Origin: Azadirachta indica
Lineage: Eukaryota > Streptophyta > Magnoliopsida > Sapindales > Meliaceae
NCBI GenBank assembly: GCA_022749755.1
Contig: CM040451.1
Location: forward strand, 10,243,871 to 10,307,870
DNA length: 64,000 nt
Reading direction: 5' to 3'
This document shows, one piece after another, positions 1-11,464 of this stretch (position 1 is the first letter of the stretch; every line of letters starts with the position of its first letter). The notes below the pieces were generated by a model. That model ran no database searches. It was not told where the DNA came from and saw nothing but the letters and a program-made list of their open reading frames with translations. Both the position numbers and the translations under genes were made by a program.

Positions 1-367
1 AATCGCGAATCAAATGGGCTCTTATATTTCTAAATTGATATTATTTTCACAAGTTTTCTTTTATTTTTTCTCACATTTATCTTTTTAAGTAGCTACCGAA
101 CATTTTTTTAATATCTAAAATTACATTTTTTTAGTCTTGATTACAGATGTAAATTTAAAAATTAAAGGTAATTTGCGAGCTTTAAACATTAGCATTTCAA
201 AGTAAAATTAAAAAAATATTTTTTTTTCCATTTTTCGTTTACGTTTACAAGTGGGATTCTAGTAGTGGTGACCCTTGCTCTTTGGTCCAAATAAAACTTG
301 AATGGATTTGAGTAGTGATGGTCCTTGCAAGTTTCATATTCATTTTTTATGTAAGCTAGCTGGTAAA

Positions 368-403
<36 letters not shown>

Positions 404-1370
404 TTAACATTCGTTTATTTTGCCCCGCACATCTCAATCCCTTGAACTAAAATGAATGCGAAGGTTAACTATGACTCGTCTTTCCTGCAAGCATATATAT
501 ACAGCTAGCTTGTATTTTTGTGATGCTTATCAATATATATATATATATATATATATATTGAATGGAAAAAAAGGGATATTTCTCTTCCCATTTAAGACTC
601 TTCTATACGTAACAAACGGTTTTTAAATTTCGCATTTGAAAACTCCAATATGTGCCAAGACTAGCGTGTTTAAGGTGAGAGGGAAAATCATCTGCCCACT
701 AATGCTGTGGGGTGATATTCATCTTTTACTCCGATTTCCCTCTCAAGTGGAAGTAATATATTTAAACTTGATTTCCATGGATCGTTGTCTGATACATCAG
801 GAATCAAATTTAAAACAAAATAAAAGATTCAAAGTCAATGGCTGAATTATTCAACAAAAATTAAATGGAAAAATGAAAAGAAAATCTATCTGCTAGATTA
901 CATTTGATCATATACTATTCACTGTTCAGATTGGTGTCACAAAGAAAGTTCGGACATTTTATTAATCTCATCTTTCTTAATTTCTTCCCTTGCATATGCT
1001 CTTATTATAGTTTGGGGATGTTTATTTTGTAGCCCGCTTGTTATCTGCTATCAGTTTTCAGCATCACGTTATATTTTTCATGGTTCAAGAGCTTATATAT
1101 GTATAAAAATCTAGTTATCAGTTATCCGTTACCCCCCAACGTATTTATATAGACAAAACAATAAGCTCATTTAATTTAGAAATAATTATAATATTAATAA
1201 TAGGGCGATCAATTTAGGAAGTTTATAATCACAATTCATAGTATTGGTGATATCTAGGTGAACTTCTTCATAATAGATCCTTCATATCCTATATATTCAA
1301 AAAATTTAACACTGATTTGTTTCTTTTCAATCAGATTTTGACAGCTCCCAAAATTTCCCTATTTTTTTTT
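1..1370 (+). repeat. Copy A of a duplicated CRK upstream region
   Basis: This block is a diverged direct duplicate of about 3385-4960. Matching landmarks in the same order include the stretch around 245-330 against 3665-3745, the segment around 640-705 against 4230-4305, and the final part around 1260-1355 against 4825-4940. In copy B this DNA runs straight into the signal-peptide exon of a receptor-like kinase. Here the similarity stops near 1360 and no coding exon follows, so copy A looks like a promoter relic. It also carries two AT dinucleotide runs (372-399 and 533-558). Two TTGAC-type motifs seen in copy B (near 3834 and 3868) are altered here. Confidence 0.75.
372..399. repeat. (AT)n microsatellite
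   Basis: Uninterrupted alternating AT run of about 14 units. A second run lies at 533-558. Both are absent from the homologous copy B, so they expanded or were lost after the duplication. Confidence 0.9.
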
Positions 1371-2560
1371 AATTATATTCCGATTTGTATATATAATATC
1401 TTTTCATCCGGGAATATAAATAAATAATAGAAATGCACAAATGAATAGGGTCAAGATATAGATGTAATAAATGCGTTCGGCACGTGACATAAAAATACTA
1501 TCTACATTTTAACCCGAGCGCGTAATCCGATTGTAGCCTCAATCTTTTAATTTTTTTTTTTTTTTGGGCAAAGTCACGTCTTCATTCTTACACTTAATGC
1601 TAGAGATGTTCAGGATTCAATTCAATCTAATTAATTCACTTAATGTGATCTGTTTTTACAGGATTTAGTAAATTAGTGGATTAGGTTAGATTTAAAATTA
1701 AAAATCCGCTCAAAATATATTGAATTACATATTCAAATCATAAATTCACTAAAATCTGATTCAATTTGTTAAATAATATTATAATATTTCCAATAAAATA
1801 TTATTTTACTATTTTCTAATTTATATTATTAATTTTATTATTTACAATTAATATTAGTAAAATTTTATACTATTTTAAAAAATTATTAATTATTAGGCTC
1901 CTTCGCGAGTTTATGGATTGTATTGGGATCCTTTTTTGGAAAGTGAACCTTAAACGGCTCAGCACGACATGTAAGCCTGCACGGGCTCAATTTTCAGCAC
2001 AGCCATTTGCCACAATCGAATTTAATAAAAATATAAAATATATATACACTTGGTTAAATTTTTTCCCTTTATTCTTTCTTTTTCTTCTTGTTAATTTTAT
2101 TTTTTGATTTTGTTTATTAAATGATCAATATTTTTAAATTACAATCTACTTATTTTTTATTAAAATAAAATTTGACAACAACGTTGTACACTTATAAGTT
2201 TTAATTATTTATTCTTATAAACTTATCATGAATATTTTTGTCACATTTTTATTTTTGATGTCTTCAATATCTTTACAAAAACAAATGAGTATAAAAATGT
2301 AGTATTCATTAAAATTTGAGATCTAAAAGAAAAGAATGAAAAACAGAACTAATGAAGATATCTTAATGAGAATCAGAAGAATGTTAAAAACAAGGAAATC
2401 TGTTTCGGGGTACGTCCTTCCTTGTAGACGTTAATAAAGGGCAGAACCCACTAAAAGTAATTGAACAGCTGCAAGAATTACTCAACTTCAATAAAAGAAT
2501 TTATTTTCTTCATCAAAACAAATCCTAAATAACAAAAAAAAAAAAAAAGGTATAACTTAC
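1371..2560. other. AT-rich intergenic stretch, no gene seen
   Basis: No exon of a known family was recognised. Short open frames here lack splice logic and have skewed, low-complexity composition. The kinase exons expected beyond the minus-strand CRK fragment, whose last recognisable exon ends at 2561, are not found. Confidence 0.5.
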
Positions 2561-3310
2561 GTTTATCTTTCTTCTTCGAATTTCTCGGTCTTAAAAAGAT
2601 GCCACCGCTTATGATAAGTAACATAAAAGCAACAACTGAGATAATGACAATAATGATGACAGTACGACTCTTCTTTACTGCAAGTTCGAAGAATTTTGGC
2701 CAGATTAAAAGCTCTTAGAGTAATCAAATTGGACATCTAAACAGTGAAAACATGAAATTTAGATGTATCAAGAGAGTTCCGCATATGTACCGTTAGAAGG
2801 AGAGGTATCGGGTGGTGATGGTTGAGTGGTACCAGGTGATGGTGGTGGAGTGGTACTGGGTGGTGATGGTGTTGGCTCGGGGGAGCCACTAGTTTCCTCA
2901 CTGAAGAATTTGTTAGTCTCTTACCTAAATTTATAGCTTGGGTTAGTAACTCTCCCCCCTTGTCTTCTGTCACAACATTGTGACATAAGTTTAGTAGCAT
3001 CATGAAGGCATTGTTTGCAATCAGTTTCTAATAAGTTAGGCGGTGCACTGCACAAGGCCATAAATTGATCCAACGGTCGAACATGCTTCGTCTCCAGTGG
3101 CATACTTGTTAGAAGAACTACGGGCTTCAGCTGATTGAACACTCTTAGAATATCCTCCGAGATGTTACTTGGAGCATGCGCAAAAAAGTAAGGTGCATTT
3201 TCCATTAAGCCGAATATGTCATAGTCTGCATATCGCATCATACAATTATTGTATCCTCTATCATCATATCCTACAATGCCAATATAGTGGAAGACTTTTC
3301 TATAGAATGC
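2561..3310 (-). pseudogene. Truncated CRK fragment (DUF26 plus transmembrane exon, no kinase)
   Basis: Reading the minus strand from about 3310, the frame gives the end of a first DUF26 domain (motif YNNCMMRYADYDIFG), a second DUF26 domain with its paired cysteines (LETDCKQCLHDA, then MSQCC), and a proline/threonine-rich linker. A donor follows at 2788-2790, then a separate exon at 2561-2677 encoding a hydrophobic transmembrane segment and a basic stop-transfer stretch, ending in a GT donor. One in-frame TAA interrupts the linker start, where the family normally has Tyr after the FR motif. The signal peptide, most of domain 1 and the whole kinase are missing. It lies on the strand opposite to the other CRK genes here, so a rearrangement truncated it. 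The homology is clear; expression is unlikely. Confidence 0.8.
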
Positions 3311-3384
3311 GGAGACTTTTGCATACTTGATAGACTGCCCAAAATGCCTTCAATTCAAACGTGTATTTGATTTTCTATTGGCTG

Positions 3385-4970
3385 AAAGTTGATTTATATT
3401 TCTAAATTCATTTCATTTTCACAACTTTTCATTTTTTTTTCCGTCTCATTTATTTCTTAAATACTCTAAAGAACATTTTTTTTTTCTAATATCTAAAATT
3501 ACACTTTTCTTTTTTGTTTATTCTCTACTTGTATCGTAATTTGATTAGAGGTGTAAATTGAAAAATTAAAAGCAAATTGTGAGCTTTAAAAATGAGGATT
3601 TCAAAGTAATATTTGCTTCAAAATGTAAAATTAAAAAATATTTTTTTCCATTTTTCTTCTACGTTCACAAGTGGGATTCTAGTATTGAGGACCCCAACAC
3701 TTTGGTCCCAACAAAACTTGAATGGATGGGAGTACTGATGGGTCCTTGCAATTATCACATTCACTTTACGTAAGCCAGCTGGTAATACGTATGAGATTGA
3801 TATTCATTTATCTTGCCCCAAGCAACTCAATCCCTTGACTAAAATTAATGCAAAGGTTTACTATGACTTGACTTTCCTGCAAACATATACAGCTCACAGC
3901 TGGGTTGTATTTTATTGTGATGCTTATTAATATAATTGGAGTAAGCATATTATAACTTTTTCCGAGAATAGACAAAATGGGAAAAAAAAGGGTAAAAGAA
4001 AAATGAAAATTTTATTTCTGCTTATGATAAAATTACAAATTTTATTAGCTCTCACCTCTATATAATTAAAACCAAGTTTAATCATTTATTTAATCCTCCG
4101 GGATTCGGGGCGTGACACATTGAAAACTGCTAAAATAGTACTTCACATTATTGAATAGGAACAAGAGATATTCTTTTTCCGAATTAAGATTCTTCTATAC
4201 GTATCAACCGGGTTTTTTGTGTGTTTGGAAACTCCGATATGCGCCAAGACTATCGTGTTTAAGGTGAGATGGAAAATCATCTGCTCACAACTAGTGCTGT
4301 GGGGTCATATTAAATTTTTTCCCCACCGATTTTCCCTTTCTCTAAACTTAATTTCCATACATAGTTGACTGATACATCAGTAATGAAATTAGAAAAAAGG
4401 ATAAAATATTCAAGTTGATGGCTGAATTATTGTTCAATGAAAATTAAATGTAAAAATAATAAGAAAATCTATCTGCTAGATTACATTTGATCATTTACTA
4501 TTCACTATTCAGGTTAGTGTCACAAGAAAGGTCGGACATTTTTTTAATCTCATCTTTCTTAATTTCTTCCCTTAATTGCATATGCTTTTATTAAAATTTG
4601 GAGATGTTTATTTTTAGCCCGCTTGGTTATCTGCTATCAGTTTTCAGCATTACAGATACAATCACGTTATATTTTTCAGGGTTCAAGAGATCCAGTCATC
4701 TGTTTCACCCAATGTATTCATAACAGACAAAGAACAAGGTTATTTAATTGAGAAATAATCATAATACTAATAATAGGGCGGTCAATTTAGGAAGCTTGCA
4801 ATCATAATTCATAATATCGGTGATATTCAGGTGAATTTCTTCATAATAGATCATTCATATCCTATATATTCAAACAATTTAATACTGATTTGCTTCTTTT
4901 CAATCAGATTTTGCCAGCTCCCAAAATTTCCCTCTTTTGTTAATTTTGCTCCCAAATTTAAGGTATCCAT
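3385..4970 (+). promoter_or_regulatory. Copy B of the duplicated region: upstream DNA of the interrupted CRK
   Basis: This is homologous to 1-1370 and leads directly into the start codon at 4971, so it is the ancestral 5' region of that CRK. TTGAC cores, the binding motif of WRKY factors, occur near 3834 and 3868. CRK promoters are known to be WRKY- and pathogen-responsive, but that role here is inference. No clear TATA box was assigned. Confidence 0.5.
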
Positions 4971-5042
4971 GGGGAAAGGCTGCTCAAGTCTGCGTTTTTT
5001 CTTCACTTTTTTAGTACTTGCTCTCGCCACGAGTGCTCAAGA

Positions 5043-5047
5043 AAACT
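5043..5047. other. Target-site duplication, left copy (AAACT)
   Basis: The five bases AAACT directly precede the 5' LTR and recur exactly after the 3' LTR at 9292-9296. Five bases is the usual target duplication for Ty1/Copia integrases. It proves a single insertion into the CRK exon. Confidence 0.93.
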
Positions 5048-5869
5048 TATTGGATTGGGTTTCCTCTTACTTGAAAATGATCCAAATTTTTTCTTCAATA
5101 GTAATTAAGCCCGATTAATTTAAAGACATTTTAGTCTTTTCTCAAGTAAGGTTTAGTGTTTAATTTACTGCAATATATATATGTGAATTAAGAAGAGAGA
5201 GGCGACACAGTTCACCGTCTAGAGAGAGAGGTGGCACTGTTCACCGTCTAAAGAGAGAAGGGTAATGTTTATCATCTAGAGAGAGGCGGTTACTGTTTAC
5301 AAGAGAGAGGTAGAACAGTAAACTTAGGACAGTTTTGATCAAGTGACTAATCGGAAATCGATTCGTGGTCCGATTGAGCTGAAATTTTACCAGCAGCTTC
5401 CTAACTCAGAGGAGTAAATTCTGAACGGTGGAGATCAGATTTGGAGCTCTTTTTCTCCAGATTTCGTGGTTAAAGTTAGTCCACCATTATGGTGATGTTT
5501 TTCTTGAACTCTCTCTAATTTCTTTGTAAAACTTAATTGTTTGCCAAGATTGTATGATCTTGAAAATATTATGGATGTGTACCTCTAGTTCTAACTAGAG
5601 AGAAATTGTGTATTCCCATTATTTGATTATAGTGGAGATTTTCGGGTGGACTACGGTCCCGTGATTTTTACTCCTCACATTGAGGAGGTTTTCCACATTA
5701 AAATTGATTGTGTTATGGTTGTTTTGTTGATGATGTGGTTGCTGTTCAAGAATTGATTTTGTGCCAAAAATTGTTGCTCTATTTGTTTGTTTTCTATTAG
5801 GTTCACGCAAGAGGGGATAAGGTAATTATTGTGCTTTCGCAAATTGGTTTGTATTAGTTTATCCCAACA
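5048..5869 (+). repeat. 5' LTR of the Copia element
   Basis: Starts TATTGG and ends CCCAACA, 822 bp. Near 5210-5330 it carries short tandem units built on GTTCACCGTCTAGAGAGAG. The 3' LTR has one unit more, which accounts for the 28 bp length difference. Confidence 0.93.
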
Positions 5870-5872
5870 AAG

Positions 5873-5883
5873 TGGTATTAGAA
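5873..5883 (+). other. Primer-binding site (initiator tRNA-Met type)
   Basis: TGGTATTAGAA lies three bases inside the 5' LTR. It matches the common plant Copia site TGGTATCAGAG except for C-to-T and other point changes, consistent with age. Confidence 0.85.
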
Positions 5884-5916
5884 ATTTGGTTATATTTGTT
5901 TTCTGCCTTGTGTTGA

Positions 5917-8424
5917 ATGATGGAAGATAATACAAGTAGAATGGTTAATTTGAATGGTGCAAATTATCATTTATGGAAGGGAAAAATGAAAGATCTTTTA
6001 TATGTGAAAGATTATTATTTACCCGTGTTTGAGAAACAAAAACCCGATAATAAAACAGATGCACAATGAAAGTTGTTTCATCGTCAGTTGTGTGGGTATA
6101 TCAGACAATAGGTAGATGACAATGTTTTGAATCACATCAGTGGAGAGACAGATGCAAGTTCTTTGTGGAATAAGCTTGAAGAGTTATATGCCAAAAAAAC
6201 CGGGAACAACAAACTATTTTTGATAAAGCAGATGATGAACTTGAAATATCGAGATGGAAAACCCATGACAGATCACTTGAATGCATTTCAGGGAATCATT
6301 AATCAGTTGGTTGGAATGAACATTAAATTTGAAGATGAAGTACAAGGGTTATGGCTTTTAGGCACATAACCGGACTCATGGGAGACATTTAGAACGTCAT
6401 TATCTAACTCAGCTCCTGATGGTATTATCACCATGGAATTGGCTAAGAATAGTGTTCTGAATGAAGAGGATAGAAGAAAGTCATAGAGTTCTTCACAGTC
6501 AGATATCTTAGTCACAGAAAATAGGGAGAGGAATAAGAGTAGAGGTCCGAAGAACAGAGATAAAAGTAAAAGCAAGACCAACAAGTTTGCCAATGTTGAA
6601 TGCTATCATTGTGGTTTGAAGGGGTATATAAAGAAGTATTGTTGACAGCTCAAGCGAGACAACAAAAAGGATAAAGGAAAGGAAAAGAAAAATGATGACA
6701 GCAGTGATGATGACAAAGTTGCTACTGTTACAGATGACTTTCTTAGTATGTATGATGACGATATTATCAACCTTGTATGCCATGAGACCAGCTGGGTAAT
6801 TGACAGTGGTGCCTCCATTCATGCTACATCACGAAGGAAATTTTTTACATTTTATACATCTGGTGATTTTGGAGATATTATGATGGGAAATAATGGCTTA
6901 ACTAAAGTTATAGGCATGGGAGATGTGTGCTTGGAGACCAATAATGGCACGATGTTATTGTTGAAAAATGTCAAACATATTCCTGATATTCGTTTGAATT
7001 TGATTTTTACAGGTAAATTTGATGATGAGGGTTTCTCCAGCAACTTTAGTGGTGGTAAATGGAAGCTTAGCAAAGGTTTTATGGTTGTGGATCAAGGAAA
7101 GAAATGTTCTTCATTGTACTTTATGCAAGTAAAGATTGCAGACAGCAATATCAATACGGTGAAAAATGAAGATACAATTGAGTTATGGCATAGAAGACTT
7201 GGTCACATAAGTGAGAAGGATTTGAATGTTTTGGCCAAGAAGAATATGCTTTCTTGGTTGAAAAATGAATCTTTAAAGAAATGTGTTCATTGCTTGGCAG
7301 GGAAGCAAACTAGAACTACTTTCAAGACATCTCCACCTTCAAGAAAATCAGGTATACTCGAACTAGTACACTCTGATGTTTGTGACTCTATGAAAACAAA
7401 AACACTTGGTGGTGCTTTCTATTTTGTGACTTTTATAGATGATCACTCAAGGAAGTTATAGGTTTACACACTGAAGACAAAGGATCAAGTACTAGATGTA
7501 TTTAAACAGTTTCAGGCCTCAGTTGAGAGACAGACTGGGAAGAAGTTGAAGTGCATCAAAACTGATAATAGGGGTAAGTATTCTGGACCATTTGATGAGT
7601 ATTGCAGACAATTAGGAATTCCTCATCAAAAGACACCTCCGAAGACTCCTCAATTAAATGGGTTAGCTGAGAGGATGAATAGAACACTAGTTGAAAGAGT
7701 GAGGTGTTTGCTTTCACAAGCACAATTGCCAGTATCTTTTTGGGGGGAGGCTTTGAATACAGTTGTACATGTATTGAATCTCACACCGTGTGTTCCTTTA
7801 GACTTTGATGTTCCGAATAAAGTTTGGTCAGGAAAGGATGTTGCTTATAATCATTTGCGTGTCTTTGGATGTAAAGCATTTGTGCATATTCTCAAAGATG
7901 AGAGGTCTAAACTTGATGTTAAGACAAGACAGTGTGTATTTCTCGACTATGGTCAAGATGAGTTTGGCTACAGGTTTTATGATCCAGTGCAAAAGAAACT
8001 TGTAAGAAGTCGGGATGCTGTATTTATGGAAGACCAAACTATACAGGATATTGAGAAGTCAAAAGAAGCAATGCGTCAGTATAGTGATGCGTTGATAGAC
8101 TTAGATCCAGTTCTTCCTACACATGTTCCAACACAGCCTACAGATGAAGTCCTGGATGACCAGCATGGTACAGGTGATATTGACACTCATAAACAGGTTG
8201 AGGTTGATGATGATGTCCAGGATCAGTCATTTACTTCAGAGACTTCACTAGATGCTCCACTCAGAAGATCTACCAGAAACCGACAGCCTTTCACACGATA
8301 TCCTACAAGTGAGTATATGTTATTAACTGATGAGGGAGAACCTGATATATTAACCAAAACTCTTCCGAAGGAAAAGCTTGAAGTTTGTTATTCGATTATT
8401 GGGTTGACAAGTCCCTCCATATAG
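5917..8424 (+). pseudogene. Copia gag-protease-integrase remnant, RT/RNase H deleted
   Basis: One frame runs from ATG 5917 to the stop at 8424. It shows a gag region (DUF4219/UBN2-like, NGANYHLWKGKM), a zinc knuckle (CYHCGLKG), the aspartic protease motif WVIDSGASIHAT, the integrase HHCC finger (WHRRLGH ... CVHCLAGK) and the catalytic D,D,E positions (HSDV, TDN, AERMN). It ends with the C-terminal motif DILTKTLPKEKL. Six in-frame stops lie at 6067, 6109, 6367, 6484, 6643 and 7459. The zinc-knuckle histidine is replaced by Tyr. Between about 8335 and 8345 the whole reverse transcriptase/RNase H section is missing. No functional product is expected. Confidence 0.92.
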
Positions 8425-8427
8425 TCG

Positions 8428-8439
8428 AAAAGGGGGAGA
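8428..8439 (+). other. Polypurine tract
   Basis: AAAAGGGGGAGA lies two bases before the 3' LTR and would prime plus-strand DNA synthesis. The position and composition are typical of Copia elements. Confidence 0.85.
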
Positions 8440-8441
8440 TT

Positions 8442-9291
8442 TATTGGATTGAGTTTCCTCCTATTTGGAGATGGCCCAAATTTTCTCTTCAATATTAACT
8501 AAGCCCAATTAACTCAAGGACATTTTAGTCTTTTCTCAAGTAGAGTTTAGCGTTTAATTTGCTGCAATATATATATGTGAATTAAGAAGAGAGAGACCAC
8601 ACGGTTCACCGTTTAGAGAGAGAGGCGGCATTGTTCACCGTCTAGAGAGAGGTGGCACTGTTCACCGTCTAGAGAGAGAAGGACACTGTTTATCGTCTAG
8701 AGAGAGGCGGTTACTGTTCACAAGAGAGAGGCAGAACAGTAAACTTGGGACAGTTTTGATCAAGTGGCTAATCGGAGGTCGATTCGTGGTCCGATTAAGC
8801 TGAAATTTTACCAGCAGCTTCCTAACTCAGAGAAGTAAATCCGATTCGGTGGAGATCAGATTTAGAGCTCCTTTTCTCCAGATTTCGTGGTTAAAAGTTA
8901 CGCCACCATTATGATGATGTTTTTCTTGAATTCTCTCTAATTTCTTTGTGAAACTTAATTGTTTGCCAAAATTGTGTGATCTTGAGAATATTATAGATGT
9001 GTACTTCTAGTTTTAACTAGAGAAAAATTGTGTATTCCCATTATTTGATTATAGTGGAAATTTTCGGGTGTACTACGGTCCCGTAGTTTTTACTCCTCAC
9101 ATTGGGGAGGTTTTCTACATTAAAATTGATTGTGTTATGGTTGTTTTATTGATGATGTGGTTGCTGTTCAAGAATTGATTTTGTGCCAAAGATTGTTGCT
9201 CTATATGTTTGTTTCCTATTAGGTTCACGCAAGAGGGGATAAGGTAATTATTATGCTTTCGCGAATTGGTTTGTATTAATTTATCCCAACA
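8442..9291 (+). repeat. 3' LTR of the Copia element
   Basis: 850 bp, starting TATTGG and ending CCCAACA like its partner. It aligns along its length with 5048-5869, with scattered substitutions and one extra GTTCACCGTCTAGAGAGAG-type unit around 8610-8700. Confidence 0.93.
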
Positions 9292-9296
9292 AAACT
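9292..9296. other. Target-site duplication, right copy (AAACT)
   Basis: Exact repeat of 5043-5047, directly after the 3' LTR. The CRK exon continues from here. Confidence 0.93.
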
Positions 9297-10800
9297 ACTA
9301 GTGTTCAAATGATATTGCTAATTATACAAGTAACAGTACCTACCAAACCAAGCTAAACAACGTCTTCTCTTCCATCACCTCTAACACCGTTATAGAATAT
9401 GGGTTCTATAATGAATCAGCTGGTCAAGAACCTGACAAAGTGAATGCAATTGCTCTTTGTAGAGGAGATGTTCCACTGGATCGCTGCCGAGGTTGTATCA
9501 GAAGCACAACTCAGAAGATCTTGCAATTTTGTCCCAACAAAAGGGAAGCGATTGGATGGTATGCTGAATGTATGCTACGATACTCGGACAGATCTATTTT
9601 TCGGAAGGTGGAAACTGAACCTTCTGACTTACTGTGGAATCCGTATAATGTGTCCGGCAACGTGAGCTCGTTCAACCAGGAGCTGCAAGATTTCTTGACA
9701 TGACTACGAATGACAGCTGCCTCGGGGAATTCTCTTCGAAAGTTTGGAGCCGGAAAAGAAACTATAAATTTTCAGACAATATATGCAGTTGTGCAGTGTA
9801 CTCCTGATTTGTCCCAGCCGCAATGCCTTGATTGCCTGGATGTCGCTATTAGACAAGTTTCAGATAAATTTAATGGGAATGTAGGAGGAAGAGTTCTTCA
9901 ACCCAGCTGTACTTGCTGGTTTGAGAATTATAGTTTTTATGATCCAATTAGTTAACTACCCACCACCACCGCCAATATTGGTGCCCCCACCAGCCTCTGC
10001 TCCACTGCCTGAAGGTTTGATTTTGTCTCAGATTGCATACTTAAATCTGTAGATCGCTTCTGAAAACACATACTGAATTACCTTTTTCCACTTAATCTAA
10101 AATTATTATAAAAAATGCTACCATTTCTTATTAATTTTAGCTGCTTTTGTGTATAGTTTGTTGTCATGTTTATTTGAAATGAATTATGTATTTGCGTCAA
10201 CTCATGGTAAGCGATTTCCTTTGCATACATGCCTTGATCATGCGGACAATTAACTTTTGTTTCTTAGATCAGTTAAACTTCAACTTTCAGTTAGCCGTTA
10301 TTCTTGGAAAAACGACAAACTTCTGGTTGTTTGCAGGAAATGCTAGTAACACAGCTCGAACCATCATCATCGCCGTTGTTCCGACAGTTAGTGTTGTGAT
10401 ACTTATCATCTGCATCCGTATCGTTCTAAGAAAGAGGAAGACAAAGGATAAACTTGAAAGTAAGTCATGAAAATGTATTTTTCTTTTCCTTGCTAAAAAA
10501 CTGACGCTCTTTAACTATTTATCTTCTCCTCGAACTATCAACCAATTTCGGAGATTATACCATTCGCTTTAATATTTTTCCGTGAGGGACTCCGCTTTCA
10601 CGTGTTCTGCAAATGCTTAAGTTTATATGCGTATAGATGAGCTAATTTTCCCTATAGCAGGTGAAGATGTAGCTGTGGATGAAATTAATAGACCAGAATC
10701 CTTGCAATTCGACTTCAATACTATTAAAGTTGCCACAAATAACTTTTCTGATGCAAATAAGCTTGGACAAGGAGGTTTCGGTGCTGTTTACAAGGTGTGT

Positions 10801-10814
10801 GTATATATATATAC

Positions 10815-10847
<33 letters not shown>
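10801..10847. repeat. (AT)n microsatellite in a CRK pseudogene intron
   Basis: A near-perfect TA run starts just downstream of the donor that follows the [10 protein letters not shown] exon. Confidence 0.85.
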
Positions 10848-10850
<3 letters not shown>

Positions 10851-11293
10851 CTTATCTGCCAAAACATGTTAAATCCAGAAGCTTAAACTCTTGACTGCCT
10901 ATACTGATGTACTTTCAGGGTAGACTTTCCAATGGAGAAGAAATAGCTGTGAAAAGACTGTCTAGGGGTTCTCCTTAAGGAGATTTAGAATTTAAGAACG
11001 AGGTCATGTTAGTGGCTAAGCTTCAGCATCGAAATTTGGTCAGGCTGCTTGGTTTCTGTCTGGAAAGAAACGAAAGACTTCTCGTCTATGAGTTTGTGCC
11101 TAACAGAAGCCTGGATCACTTCATCTTCGGTATGATTAATTTAATTTCTGCCACTGCTTTAATACTATATGTATTCATAAATTATTATCCCATTAGATTG
11201 AATGATATGTGGTAGGATGAATGTGCAGATCCAACAAGAGGCACACAATTAGATTGGAAAAGGCGTTACAAAATTATTGGAAGCATTGCTTGA

Positions 11294-11464
<171 letters not shown>

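Larger units (their letters stand above)
5048..9291 (+). mobile_element. Ty1/Copia LTR retrotransposon, internally deleted
   Basis: The element is 4244 bp, flanked by the AAACT duplication. It has two LTRs of 822 and 850 bp, a tRNA-Met-type primer-binding site just inside the 5' LTR, a degraded gag-protease-integrase frame and a polypurine tract before the 3' LTR. The order protease then integrase identifies Copia rather than Gypsy. The region that should encode reverse transcriptase and RNase H is absent: the frame jumps from the post-integrase linker to the last residues before the stop. Autonomous Copia elements are about 5 kb or more, so this copy could only have moved with help in trans. 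The LTRs differ at many positions, so the insertion is not recent. Confidence 0.95.

Noticed and set aside
189..845. Small open frames in the 5' duplicated block
   Set aside because: They are not open in the homologous copy B and have low-complexity Tyr/Ile runs from the AT microsatellite.
4831..4970. In-frame upstream start before the CRK signal peptide
   Set aside because: An open stretch precedes ATG 4971, but the signal peptide starts at that Met as in other CRKs. The upstream segment is part of the duplicated non-coding region.
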